From Kineosporia rhizophila (GTDB lineage: Bacteria > Actinomycetota > Actinomycetes > Actinomycetales > Kineosporiaceae), in assembly GCF_021277265.1 (NCBI RefSeq), contig NZ_JAJSOH010000012.1, forward strand, positions 62,001 through 126,000: 64,000 nucleotides of DNA, written 5' to 3'. Shown here piece by piece: positions 10,101 to 22,100 of this stretch. Both the position numbers and the translations under genes were made by a program. Each line of letters starts with the position of its first letter. Position 1 is the stretch's first letter. The notes beneath the pieces were generated by a model that had not been told where the DNA came from, did not search any database, and saw nothing but the letters and a program-made list of their open reading frames with translations.

Positions 10101-13100
10101 GTCGGGGTGTCGGGTGACGCCGGGCAGCCCCAGAGTGCCACCCAGCACGACCCACCCGTCGATCTCGTCCTCGGCGGTCTCGTCCCCGCGGGCCGGGATC
10201 CAGTCGAGCTCGTAAAGGGCTTCGCGGGCCAGCTGATCGCTGCCCATCACTGCGCCGGCCGGGAGCGCCCGCAGCACCAGCGATCCCACGGTGGCGATCG
10301 GCGCGCCGGTCTCGTCGGCCAGGGTGACCGAGACGCCGTCGTCGTCTGCGGGTGCGAGCCGGACCCGGGCCGTTGTGGCTCCGGCGGTGTGCACGTCCAC
10401 GTCGGTCCAGGCGAACGGCAGGAGCGGACCGGCCTCGTCGTGACGGGTGGTCCCGAGCAGGTGAAGCGAGGCGTCCAGCAGCACCGGGTGCAGCGCGAAG
10501 CCGGACACCGGCAGAGCGTCGCCCAGCTCCACCTCGGCGAACAGTTCCTCGCCCCGGCGCCAGGCCGCCCGCACCGCCTGGAACTGCGGCCCGTAGGCCA
10601 GACCACCGTCAGCCAGTTCCGGGTAGAAGCCGGCCAGGTCGTACGGCTCGGCTTCGGTCGGAGGCCACTCGGACAGGTCGGCCGAGGTGAGGTCGGCCGA
10701 GGTGAGGTCCTCGGCGGCCAGGACCGCTCCGGAGGCGTGCAGCGTCCAGGCTCCCGGGTCGTCCTCGCGCCGGGAGTGGATGGTCAGCTCGCGGGCGCCG
10801 TCCGGGCCGGCCGCGCCGACCGTGACCTGCACCCGGGCCGCGTCCTTGTCGGAGAGCACCAGCGGCGCCTGGACGACCAGCTCACCGATCCGCGTGCAGC
10901 CCACCTCGTCGCCGGCCCGCACCGCCATCTCGACCAGGGCCGCGCCGGGCACGACCACCCGTCCGCCGACGACGTGCTCGGCCAGCCAGGGCTGGGTGCG
11001 CAGCGAGAGCCGCCCGGTCATCACCACCCCGGCGCCGCTGGACAGGTCGAGCGCAGCACCGAGCAGAGGGTGGTCCGACGACTCGAAGCCCTTGGCCCCG
11101 AGATCGAACCGGCCGGTGTCAGGGGTGAGCCAGTAGGTCTGCCGCACGAAGGCGCGGGTGGGCAGGGGCACCCGCTGGGCGCCAGTACCGGTGAACATCT
11201 CGGCCCAGTTCACGTTCCCGCTGCGCACGTGCACCTGGGCCAGTGCAGTGAGCAGGGTCAGGGCCTCATCACGCTCGCGGCGCAGGGTGGGCACCCAGAG
11301 TTCGCCCTCGGCCCCGGTCTGCGAGCCCAGCCCGGTGAGCACCCCGTCCGGGCCGAGCTCGACGAAGGTACGCACCCCTGAGGCCCGCAGGGCGTTGACC
11401 GCGTCGTCGAAACGCACGGCGCCGCGCACCTGCCTCACCCAGTAGCCCGGTTCCAGCACGGCTCCGGTCACCGGTTCACCGGTGAGCGTGGAGACCAGCG
11501 GGACCCGCGGCACCGCGTACGACACCGAACGGGTGACCTTCTCGAACTCGGCCAGCATCGGCTCCATCAGCGCTGAGTGGAAGGCGTGGGAGACCCGCAG
11601 CCGGCGGATCCGCACCTCGTCCTTCTCCAGCTCGGCCGCGAGCGCCTCGACCTGGTCGGCGACCCCGGAGACGACCACCGCCGACGGCCCGTTGACCGCG
11701 GCGACACCGACCCCGTCGAAGGCCCCGTCGAAAGCTTCGAGACGTTTCAGCACAGCGGTTTCCGGCAGAGCCACGGCCAGCATGGCGCCACCGGAGGGCA
11801 GGGCCTGCATCAGCCGGCCCCGGGCGGCGACCACCGCGCAGGCGTCGGCCAGCGACCAGACCCCGGCCACGTGCGCCGCGGCCAGCTCACCGATCGAGTG
11901 CCCGGCCATCACCGAGGGACTCACACCCCACGACTCCAGCAGCCGGAACAGCGCCACCTCGACCGCGAACAAACCGGCCTGGGCCCACTGCGTCTGGTCG
12001 ATTCGCTCAGCGTCCAGCACCGCCGTCCGGACCGAGCCGTCCAGGTGTTCCTCCAGCCCGGCGCAGACCGCGTCGAAGGTGTCGGCGAACACCGGGTGGG
12101 CGGCGTACAGCTCCTGCCCCATGCCCACACGCTGGGCGCCCTGGCCGGTGAAGACGAACCCGGTCTTGCCCACCGTCCCGGCCAGGCCGGTGATCGCCTT
12201 CCCGTCCAGGTCCCGCAGCGCCTCGGCGAGTTCGCCGGGGGTGCGGCCGAGCACGACCGCGCGGTGGGTCAGGTCGGGGCGCTGGGTGGTCAGCGACCAG
12301 CCCAGGTCGACGGCGTGCTCGGGGGTGAGCTTCTCGGGCAGGGCGTCGGCCAGCCGGGCGGCCTGGGCGGCCAGACCGGCCGGGCCACGACCGGACACGA
12401 GCCAGGGCACGACCGGCATCGGGGCGCGCTTCACCTCCGGCTCGGGCACCGGCGGCGCCTGTTCGATGATCACGTGGGCGTTGGTGCCGGAGAAGCCGAA
12501 CGACGAGATGCCGGCCCGGCGGGGACGGCCGGTGGCCGGCCAGGCGGTCGGCTCGGTGACCAGCTGCACGGCGCCGGTCTCCCAGTCCACGTGCGAGCTG
12601 GGTGCGTCCACGTGCAGGGTGGCCGGGACGATGCCGTGCTGCATGGCCTGGATCATCTTGATGATCCCGGCGACGCCCGCGGCGGCCTGGGTGTGGCCGA
12701 TGTTCGACTTCACCGAGCCCAGCAGCAGCGGAGCAGCCCCATGCGGTTCCTGACTGCGTTGCCCGTAGGTGGCCAGCAGCGCCTGCGCCTCGATCGGGTC
12801 GCCCAGCCGGGTGCCGGTGCCGTGGCCCTCGACCACGTCCACGTCTGCCACACCCAGCCCGGCCGAGGCCAGGGCGGCGCGGATGACGCGTTGCTGCGAG
12901 GGCCCGTTGGGTGCCGTGAGGCCGTTGGAGGCGCCGTCCTGGTTCATTGCCGACCCCCGCAGAACCGCGAGGATCCGATGTCCGTTGCGGCGGGCGTCCG
13001 AAAGCTTCTCCAGCACCAGGACACCCACGCCTTCACCCCAGCCGGTGCCGTCGGCGGCATCGGCGTAGGCCTTGCAGCGGCCGTCGGCCGCGAGGCCGCG

Positions 13101-16100
13101 CTGGCGGGAGAACTCCACGAAGGTGCCGGGCGTGGCCATCACCGTGACCCCACCGGCCAGGGCCAGCGTGCAGTCCCCGGCCTGCAGGGCCTGGGCCGCC
13201 AGGTGCAGGGCGACCAGCGACGACGAGCAGGCCGTGTCCACCGTGACGGCGGGGCCCTCGAGCCCGAGCGCGTAGGCCACCCGGCCGGAGGCGACACCGC
13301 CGGAGGTGCCGGTGCTCAGGTAGCCCTCGACCTCGTCCGGGGTGCTGCCGCCCACGCCGTAGTCGTGGTAGATCAGGCCGGCGAAGACCCCGGTGTCGCT
13401 GCCCTGCAGCCCACTGGGGTCGATGCCGGCGTCTTCCAGGGCCTCCCAGGAGGTCTCCAGCAGCAGCCGCTGCTGCGGGTCCATGGCCAGCGCCTCGCGG
13501 GCGTTGATGCCGAAGAAGCGGGCGTCGAAGTCACCGGCGTCGTAGAGGAATCCGCCCTCGGCGGCGTAGCTCTTGCCACCGGCGTCCGGGTCGTGGTCGA
13601 CCACCCCGGCCCACTGCGGGCCCCGGTCGACCGGGAAACCGCCGACCGCGTCCTGCCCCTCGGCCAGCAGGTTCCAGAACTCCTTGGCCGACCCGGCCCC
13701 GCCCGGGAAGCGGCAGCCGATACCGACGATGACCAGTTCGTCCCCGGCTACCTCCGAACGGGCGCTGACGGCAGCCGGTTTCACCCGGCCGACGATCTCG
13801 GCGCGCAGGTGCGAGGCCAGCACGGTGGGTGTGGGGTAGTCGAAGACCAGGGTGGCCGGCAGTCGCAGGCCGGTGACGTCGTTGACCCGGTTGCGCAGTT
13901 CCAGCGCGGTCAGCGAGTCGATACCCAGGTCCTTGAAGGTGTCCCCGGCCTGGATCGAGTCGGCTCCGGGCAACCCGAGGACGAGCGCGGTCTGGGTGTG
14001 GATCAGGTCCAGCAGGGCCGGTTCGTGCTCGGTCTCGGGCATCGCGGCGAGCAGGTCGGCCAGTGCGTTGCCGCCGGCCCGGGCCGGGGTGCCGACCTTG
14101 CGGCGGGCCGCCCGGCGGACCACCGACGACAGCAGCGGGGCGATGCTCTCCTGGGCCTCCAGGGCCACCGGGTCCAGGTGCACCGGTACCAGCGCGGGCC
14201 AGGCCGCCGCGTCGGCGGCAGCCAGCAGGGCCAGGCCCTCCTCATTGGCCAGCGGCACGGTGCCGGAGCGGCTGAGCCGTTCCCAGTCGGCCTGAGCCAG
14301 AGCGGAAGTCATACCGCCGGTGCCCTCGGCCTGCCACGGACCCCAGGCCAGCGACTGGGCGGCCAGGCCCCGGGAGCGACGGTGGACGGCCAGGGCGTCG
14401 AGGAAGGTGTTGGCGGCGGCGTAGTTGGCCTGCCCCGGGTTGCCCCACAGGCCGGCGATGCTGGAGAACAGCACGAAGTGCCGCAGGTCCCGGTCCTGGG
14501 TGAGCTCGTGCAGGTGCCAGGCGCCGTCGACCTTCGGCCGCAGCACCGCATGCAGGCGCTGCGCAGTCTGGGCGCCGAACACGCCGTCGTCCAGCACACC
14601 GGCCGCGTGGAACACGCCCCGCAGGTCGGTGATCGAGGCCAGGACGGGTTCGAGGTGGGCACGGTCGGCGACGTCGCCCGCGATCACCCGCACCGGCCTG
14701 CCCTCACCAGCAATTTCTGCTGCCAGACGCGACAACTCGGGCGCGAGGGGGCCACGGCGCGAGAGCAGCACCAGGCCGTCAGCCTGGTCGCGGGCCACGA
14801 GATCGCGGGCCAGGATCCCGCCCAGAGCGCCGGAGGCACCGGTGATCAGGACGGTTCCCGGCGCGGAGGTGACGGCCGGGATGGTCAGGACGACCTTGCC
14901 CACGTTGCGGGCCTGGCTCAGGTGACGGAAGGCTTCCGGGGCCCGGCGCACGTCCCAGGTGGCCACCGGCAGCGGAGTGAGGACGCCGGCCGCGAACAGC
15001 TCGGACAGCGCGGCGAACATCTGCGCGATCCGGTCCGGGCTGGTGTCGAGCAGGTCGAACGAGCAGTACTGCAGCCCGTCGTGCGCGGCGGCCATCACCT
15101 CCGGGTCGCGCACGTCGGTCTTGCCCATCTCGACGAACCGCCCGCCCGCGGCCAGCCGGGCCGAGGCGTCGACGAACTCACCGGCCAGGGAGTCGAGCAC
15201 CACGTCCACCCCGGCTCCCCCGGTGACCGCCCGGAACGCGTCCTCGAACTCCAGGGTGCGGGAGGAGGCGATGTGGGTGGCGGGCAGGCCGAGCTCGCGC
15301 AGCGTCTGCCATTTCGGGGTGCTGGCGGTGCCGAACACCTCCGCGCCCAGGTGCCGGGCCAGCTGCACGGCGGCGATGCCCACCCCGCCGGCGGCGGCGT
15401 GGATCAGGATGCGCTCGCCGCTGCCCAGCCCGGCCAGATCGACCAAGGCGTAGTAGGCGGTGAGATAGACGACGGGCGCGGCCGCCGCCTCGGTCAGGCT
15501 CCAGCCGTTGGGCACGGCGACCAGAAGACGTTCGTCGGTCACCACTTCGGGGCCGAAAGCGGCTGTGAAGAGGCCCATCACGTGGTCGCCGGGCTGCAGG
15601 CGGGTGACGCCGTCCGCCACCTCCAGCACCACGCCGGCCCCTTCGAGACCGAGCTGCCCGGCGTCGCCGGGGTACATGCCGAGCACGTTGAGCACGTCGC
15701 GGAAGTTCACGCCGGCTGCCCGCAGGCCGACCCGGACCTGGCCGGGGGCCAGGACGTTACTGGTCTCGACCGGGGCGAGGGTGAGGTTCTCCAGGGTGCC
15801 GCGGGCGGTGAAGTCCAGCCGCCAGTTCTTGTTTTCGGAACTGGGGACGGCGAGGGCCTGGGTCGGGCGGGTCAGTCGCGGCACGCGCAACTCGCCTTGG
15901 CGAACCGCGAACTCGGGCTCGCCCGCATCGATCCCGGCCTGCAGCAGGCCGAAGACTTCCGGCGTGCCGTCGAGGTCGGCCAGGACGAGGCGGCCCGGGT
16001 TCTCGGCCGAGGCCACCCGGACCAGACCCACAACAGTGGACGCGGCGGGGTCGGGAACGGCGCCCGGCCCGGCGTCGAGTGCGTGGTCGGTGAGGATCAG

Positions 16101-19100
16101 CAGCTGCGACTCGCCGAAGGCCTCGGTGCTGAGCCAGGTCTGGAGGCGGGAGAGCAGCTCGGCGGCCGTGGCGTGGGCGATCTCGGCGACCTCGGGCCGT
16201 ACCGGGATGCCGACGGAGGCCACGGCCTCGATCCCGGCCCCGCCGCCGGCGTGGGCCGAGCTCTCGCCGCCGGCCTGGGCCGTGGCGTGAGCAGCGGTGT
16301 GGGCGGCTACGACGACCACGTCGGGGGCCGGGGCGCCGGCGGCCAGGGCCGCCTCCAGCTGGGCCAGGCCCTCGTAGCTCTGGACCGCTTCCGAGCCCGG
16401 CAGGGCGGTGCCCACCACGGCCCAGGTGCGCTCGGCGACGGCTGCGGCAGCCCGCACGGGCACCCAGCTCACCTCGTACAGCGAGTCCTGACCGGCCTTG
16501 TCGCCGGTCAGGCCGTCGGCCGGGAGGGCGCGCAGGACGAGCGAGGCGACCGAGGCGACGATGTCACCGTTCTCGTCGGCCAGGGTGACCGAGAAGCCCT
16601 CTGCGGCTGGGGCCAGACGCACCCGCACGGTGTCCGCACCGGTGGCGTGGACCATCACGTCGGTCCAGGCGAACGGCAGCAGTGGGCCTTCGCCGGGCTG
16701 CCCGGAGGTGCCGAGCAGGTGCAGCGAGGCGTCGAGCAGGGCCGGGTGCAGGGCGAATCCGTCGAGCTGGGCCTGCTCGGGCAGAGCCACCTCGGCGAAC
16801 AGCTCGTCACCGCGCCGCCAGCCGCGCCGCACTCCCTGGAACAGGGAGCCGTAGCTCAGGCCGGTGGTGGCGAGGTCGGCGTAGAAGTTGTCCAGGTCGG
16901 TCTCGGCCGCACCGGCCGGAGGCCATTCGGTGAGCCGGGCCGGGGCCGGAACGTCGTCCGGCACCGCGAGCACACCGGTGGCGTGACGGGTCCAGGCGCC
17001 GGTGCGTCCCTCGGGCTGGGAGTGGATGGCCAGGGCGCTGCGGCCGTTGTCGTCCGCAGGCTCGACCGTGACCTGCACGCGAGTGCCGGCCATCACGTTG
17101 TCCGGCGGCAGGATCAGCGGGGTCTCGACCACCAGCTCCGCCACCCGGGTCTGGCCGGTCTCGTCCCCGGCCCGCACGGCCATCTCGACCAGCGCGGCGC
17201 CGGGCACGACCACCTGCCCGGCCACCACGTGCTCGCCCAGCCAGGGTTGCGAGCGCAGCGACAGGCGGCCGGTCAGCAGCACGCCGCCGGCGGCAATGGT
17301 GGTGCTCGCGCCCAGCAACGGGTGCGCGGCGCCGACCTGTCCCAGCCCGACCGCGTCGGCCGCGCCGCTTCCGGCCTCGAGCCAGTAGCGCTGCCGGGTG
17401 AAGGCGTAGGGCGGCAGGGTGACCCGGCGGGCGCCGGTGCCGGCGAAGAGCACCGACCAGTCCACGAGCCCGCCCCGCGTGTGCACGGCGCCGAGGGCCG
17501 AGACCAGGGTCTTCGGTTCGTCGCGGTCGCGGCGCAGTGCCGGGATCCAGGCCTCGTTCTCGGCGGCGAACCCGGCACCCAGGCCGGAGAGCACGCCGTC
17601 GGGGCCGATCTCGACGAAGGTGCGCACCCCGAGGTCGCGCAGGGCGGTGACGGCGTCAGAGAAGCGCACGGCCTCGCGCACCTGGCGCACCCAGTACGCC
17701 GGGTCGAGCAGTTCCGGCCCGGCGGGCAGCCCGGTCAGGGTGGAGACCAGCGGGATGCGCGGCGCGGCGTAGGTGACCGATGCGGTGACGGCCGCGAACT
17801 CGGCCAGCATCGGTTCCATCAGGGCCGAGTGGAAGGCGTGCGAGACCCGCAGCCGGCGCACCCGCAGGTTCTGCGCGCTCAGGTGTTCCTCGGCGGCGGC
17901 GACGGCCTCCTGCGGGCCGGACAGCACCACCGCGTCGGGGGCGTTGACCGCGGCGATGCTCAGCCCGTCGAACTGCGCGTCGATACCGGCGGTCAGCAGC
18001 CGCACGTCGTCCTCGCCGGCCCGCACCGAGAGCATGGCGCCGCCGGAGGGCAGTGCCTGCATCAGCCGGCCCCGGGCCGCGACCACCACGGCCGCGTCGG
18101 CCAGCGACCAGACCCCGGCCACGTGCGCGGCGGCCAGCTCACCGATCGAGTGGCCGGCCACGGCCGAGGGCTGAACGCCCCAGGACTCCAGCAGCCGGAA
18201 CAGCGCCACCTCGAGCGCGAACAGCCCGGCCTGGGCCCACTGCGTCTGGTCGATCTGCTCGCCGGCCAGGAGCACGTCCCGCAGCGAGCCCGGCCCGCCC
18301 AGGTGCTCCTCCAGCGCCGCGCAGACCTCGTCGAAGGCCCTCGCGTACACCGGGTACACCTGGTACAGCTGCTGGCCCATGCCGGCCCGCTGCGCGCCCT
18401 GACCGGTGAACACGAAGGCGATCTGGTCACCGCCGACGGCGCCCTCACCGGCCGGGCCGGCGATCAGCTCGTCCAGGCGGGTGAGCAGTTCGTCGCGGGA
18501 GCTACCGGTGAGCACCGCGCGCTCGGGCAGGTGGGCCCGGGCGGTGGCCAGCGACCAGCCGACGTCCAGCGGGTCGAGTTCGGGCTGTCCGTGCAGGTGC
18601 TCGCGCAGCCGGAGAGCCTGGGCGGCCAGGCTGTCGCGGCCCCGGGCGGAGATCGTCCAGGGGATCACCGGCATCGCCACGACCGACTCGGCGGAGCCGT
18701 CGGCGGTGGGGACGACGGTGGCCCGGCGGGCGGTGTCCTCGGCCGGCGCCTGCTCGAGGATGACGTGGGCGTTGGTGCCGGAGAAGCCGAAGCTGGAGAC
18801 GGCGGCCCGGCGCGGGCGGCCGGTTTCCTGTCGATCCGGCCACGGCGTGGTCTCGGTGACTAGACGCACCGCCCCGGCGTCCCATTCCACGTGTGCGGAC
18901 GGCTCGTCCACGTGCAGGGTGGCGGGGACCGTGCCATGCGCCATCGACTCGATCATCTTGATCACACCGGCCACCCCGGCCGCGGCCTGGGTGTGGCCGA
19001 TGTTCGACTTCACCGAGCCCAGCAGCACCGGGTTGCGGTCGTCGCGGGCCTGCCCGTAGGTCGCGATCAGCGCCTCGGCCTCGATCGGGTCGCCCAGCCG

Positions 19101-22100
19101 GGTGCCGGTGCCGTGCCCCTCCACCACGTCCACGTCAGCCGCCGAGAGCCCGGCGGCGGCCAGGGCCGACTGGATCACCCGCTGCTGCGAGGGGCCGTTG
19201 GGCGCGGTCAGGCCGTTGGAGGCGCCGTCCTGGTTGACCGCCGTACCGGCGAGCACCGCCAGCACCCGGTGCCCCTTGCGCCGGGCGTCCGACAGGCGCT
19301 CGACCACCAGCATGCCCACGCCCTCGCCCCACCCGGTGCCGTCGGCGGCCTGGGCGTAGGCCTTGCAGCGGCCGTCGCTCGAGAGCCCCCGCTGCCGGGC
19401 GAACTCCAGGAACGTTCCGGGCGTGGCCATAACGGTGACGCCACCGGCCAGGGCCAGGTCGCACTCCCCCGAGCGCAGGGCCTGGGCGGCCAGGTGCAGG
19501 GCCACCAACGAGGAGGAGCAGGCCGTGTCCACGGTGACCGCGGGTCCCTCCAGACCCAGGGCGTAGGCGACGCGACCGGAGGCCACCCCGCCCGAGCCAC
19601 CGGTGGTCAGGTAGCCCTGGACCTCCTCGGGCATCACCCCGCCGACCGCGTAGTCGTGGTAGATCAGGCCGGCGAAGACCCCGGTGGCGCTGCCGTGCAG
19701 CGAGCCCGGGTCGATCCCCGCATCTTCCAGCGCCTGCCAGGAGGTCTCCAGCAGCAGCCGCTGCTGCGGGTCCATGGCCAGCGCCTCGCGGGGGCTGATG
19801 CCGAAGAACTGGGCGTCGAAGTCGCCCGCGTCGTGCAGGAAGGCACCGGTGCGGGTGTGCGGGCTCTCGCCCTCGAACACCCCGTCCCAGGTGGGGCCGC
19901 GGTCGGCCGGGAAGGTGGAGACGGTGTCCACGCCGTCGGCCAGCAGCTGCCAGAACTCGCCGGAAGAGCCGACGCCCCCGGGGAAGCGGCAGCCGATGCC
20001 GACGATGACCAGCTGGTCCTCCTCGGTGCGAGCGACTGTGGGGACCAGTTCGCGGGCCGAGGACGCGACCACGTCCTCGGGGATCAGCCGGGCCCGCAGG
20101 AAGCCGGTGAGCAGAGTCGGCGTGGGGTAGTCGAACACCACCCCGGCCGGCAGCCGCAGGTCGGTGACCGAGCCCAGCCGGTTGCGCAGCTCGACGGCGG
20201 TGAGCGAGTCGATGCCCAGGTCGCGGAACGCGGCGGACGGCGAGACCGCCTCGGCCCCGGACATTCCCAGTACCAGGGCGGCCTGCGCCCGCACCAGGTC
20301 GAGCACCGTGCGGTCACGGTCGGCCTCGCTCATCGAGGCCAGGCGCCCGGTCAGCCCAGTGCCACCTGCGCTCGCCGCGCCGGCCACGCGCCGGGTACGA
20401 GAGACGGTGGTCTGCCCGGACGTGAGGCCGGAAAGCAGCGCAGGCAGGGAGCCACGGACCGACCGCAGCGCCAGACGAGCAGGAACCAGCAGGGCGTGCG
20501 GCAGGCCCAGGGCGGAGTCGAGTAGTGCCAGCCCTTCGGTGGCGGTGTGCGGCGCGAGGCCCTGGCGGGCGAAACGCTGCCAGTCGGCGTCGGTGAGCGC
20601 GTCGGCCATGCCGCCGCCTTGAGCGGCTTCCAGCTGCCAGGGGCCCCAGGCCAGCGACGTGGCCGGAAGGCCTTCCGCCCGGCGGGCTGCGGCCAGGGCG
20701 TCGAGGAAGGTGTTGGCCGCTGCATAGCCGGCCTGACCGGCGTTGCCCCAGAGCCCCGCGACCGACGAGAACAGCACGAAATGATCCAGATCCGCACCCC
20801 GGGTGAGGGCGTGCAGGTTCCACGCGCCGTCCACCTTGGGCTGCAGAACCGACTGCAGTCGCTCGGGGGTCAGCGCGGCGATGACGCCGTCGTCGAGCAC
20901 GCCCGCCGCGTGCACCACGGTCCGCAGCGGGGCCGCAGCAGGAAGATCACCAAGAACGGACGCCAGTTGGCTGCGGTCGGCGACGTCGGCTGCGAGCAGC
21001 TGCACATTCACCCCGCGCGCGGCCAGATCGGCCACCAGGGCGGCGGTTCCGGGCGCAGCCGGGCCGCGGCGTGACAGCAGCACGTACTGTTGTCCGACAC
21101 TGCCGACGCTGGCGGAAGCCACCAGATGACGGGCGACCAGGCCGCCCAGCGCACCGGAGACTCCGCTGATCAGAACGGTTCCCGAACGCCGGAGCGAGGG
21201 CAGCGTGAGCACGACCTTGCCCACGTTGCGGGCCTGGCTCAGGTAGCGGAACGCCTCGACCGCCTGCCGCACGTCCCAGGCCGCCACCGGCAGTGGCCGC
21301 AGCGAACCGTCGGCGAAGAGCGCCGAAAGCGCCTGGAACATCGGGGCGATCGCACCGGGGTCGAGCTCGAGCAGGTCGAACGCCGAGTAGGCCAGACCGT
21401 CGTGCGCGCGGGCCACCTCGTCCGGATCCCGGACGTCGGTCTTGCCGATCTCCACGAACCGGCCCTGGGGCCCGGCCGCCAGCCGCAGCGATGCGTCGAC
21501 GAAATCCCCGGCCAGGGAGTCCAGGACGACATCGACCCGGCCGAACGCGTCCTCGAACTCCAGGGTGCGGGAACTGGCCACGTGGTCCGGGTCCAGACCC
21601 GCCGCGTGCAGCATCGGCCACTTGCCCGGGCTGGCCGTGCCGAACACCTCGGCGCCCAAATGGCGGGCCACCTGCACGGCCGCCGAGCCGACACCACCGG
21701 CGGCGGCGTGGATGAGCACCGACTCGCCCGCCTGCAGCCCGGCCACCGAGACCAGCGCGTGCCAGGCGGTCAGGTAGACCACCGGCGCGGAAGCGGCCTC
21801 GGCCATCGTCCAGCCGTCCGGAACCGGCGCCAGCAGCCGCTCGTCGGCAATCGCGATCGGCGCGAAAGCAGCCTCGAAGAGGCCCATCACGGCATCTCCG
21901 GCCGCGACCGAAGTCACCTCCGAGCCGGTCTCGAGCACCACACCGGCGCCTTCGAGACCCAGCAGCCCGGGATCGCCCGGGTACATGCCGAGCACGTTCA
22001 GCACGTCCCGGAAGTTCACCCCAGCCGCCCGCAGCGCCACCCGGACCTCCCGAGGGGCCAGCGGACGTCCATCGGTGTCGGTGGGCTTGAGCGCCACGTT

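Noticed and set aside
11577..18863. Very long plus-strand open frames, such as 11577-18863, 3640-7155 and 48585-52922
   Set aside because: They lie opposite PKS domains with clear catalytic motifs in every module. Their predicted proteins are Arg/Gly/His-rich with no known domain. Long antisense frames are a side effect of high GC at third codon positions.
13790..20020. EGHGTGT in place of EAHGTGT in the KS of M2 to M4 as a sign of a non-condensing KS
   Set aside because: The catalytic His and the Cys are both present, and the Gly/Ala change is common in working KS domains.
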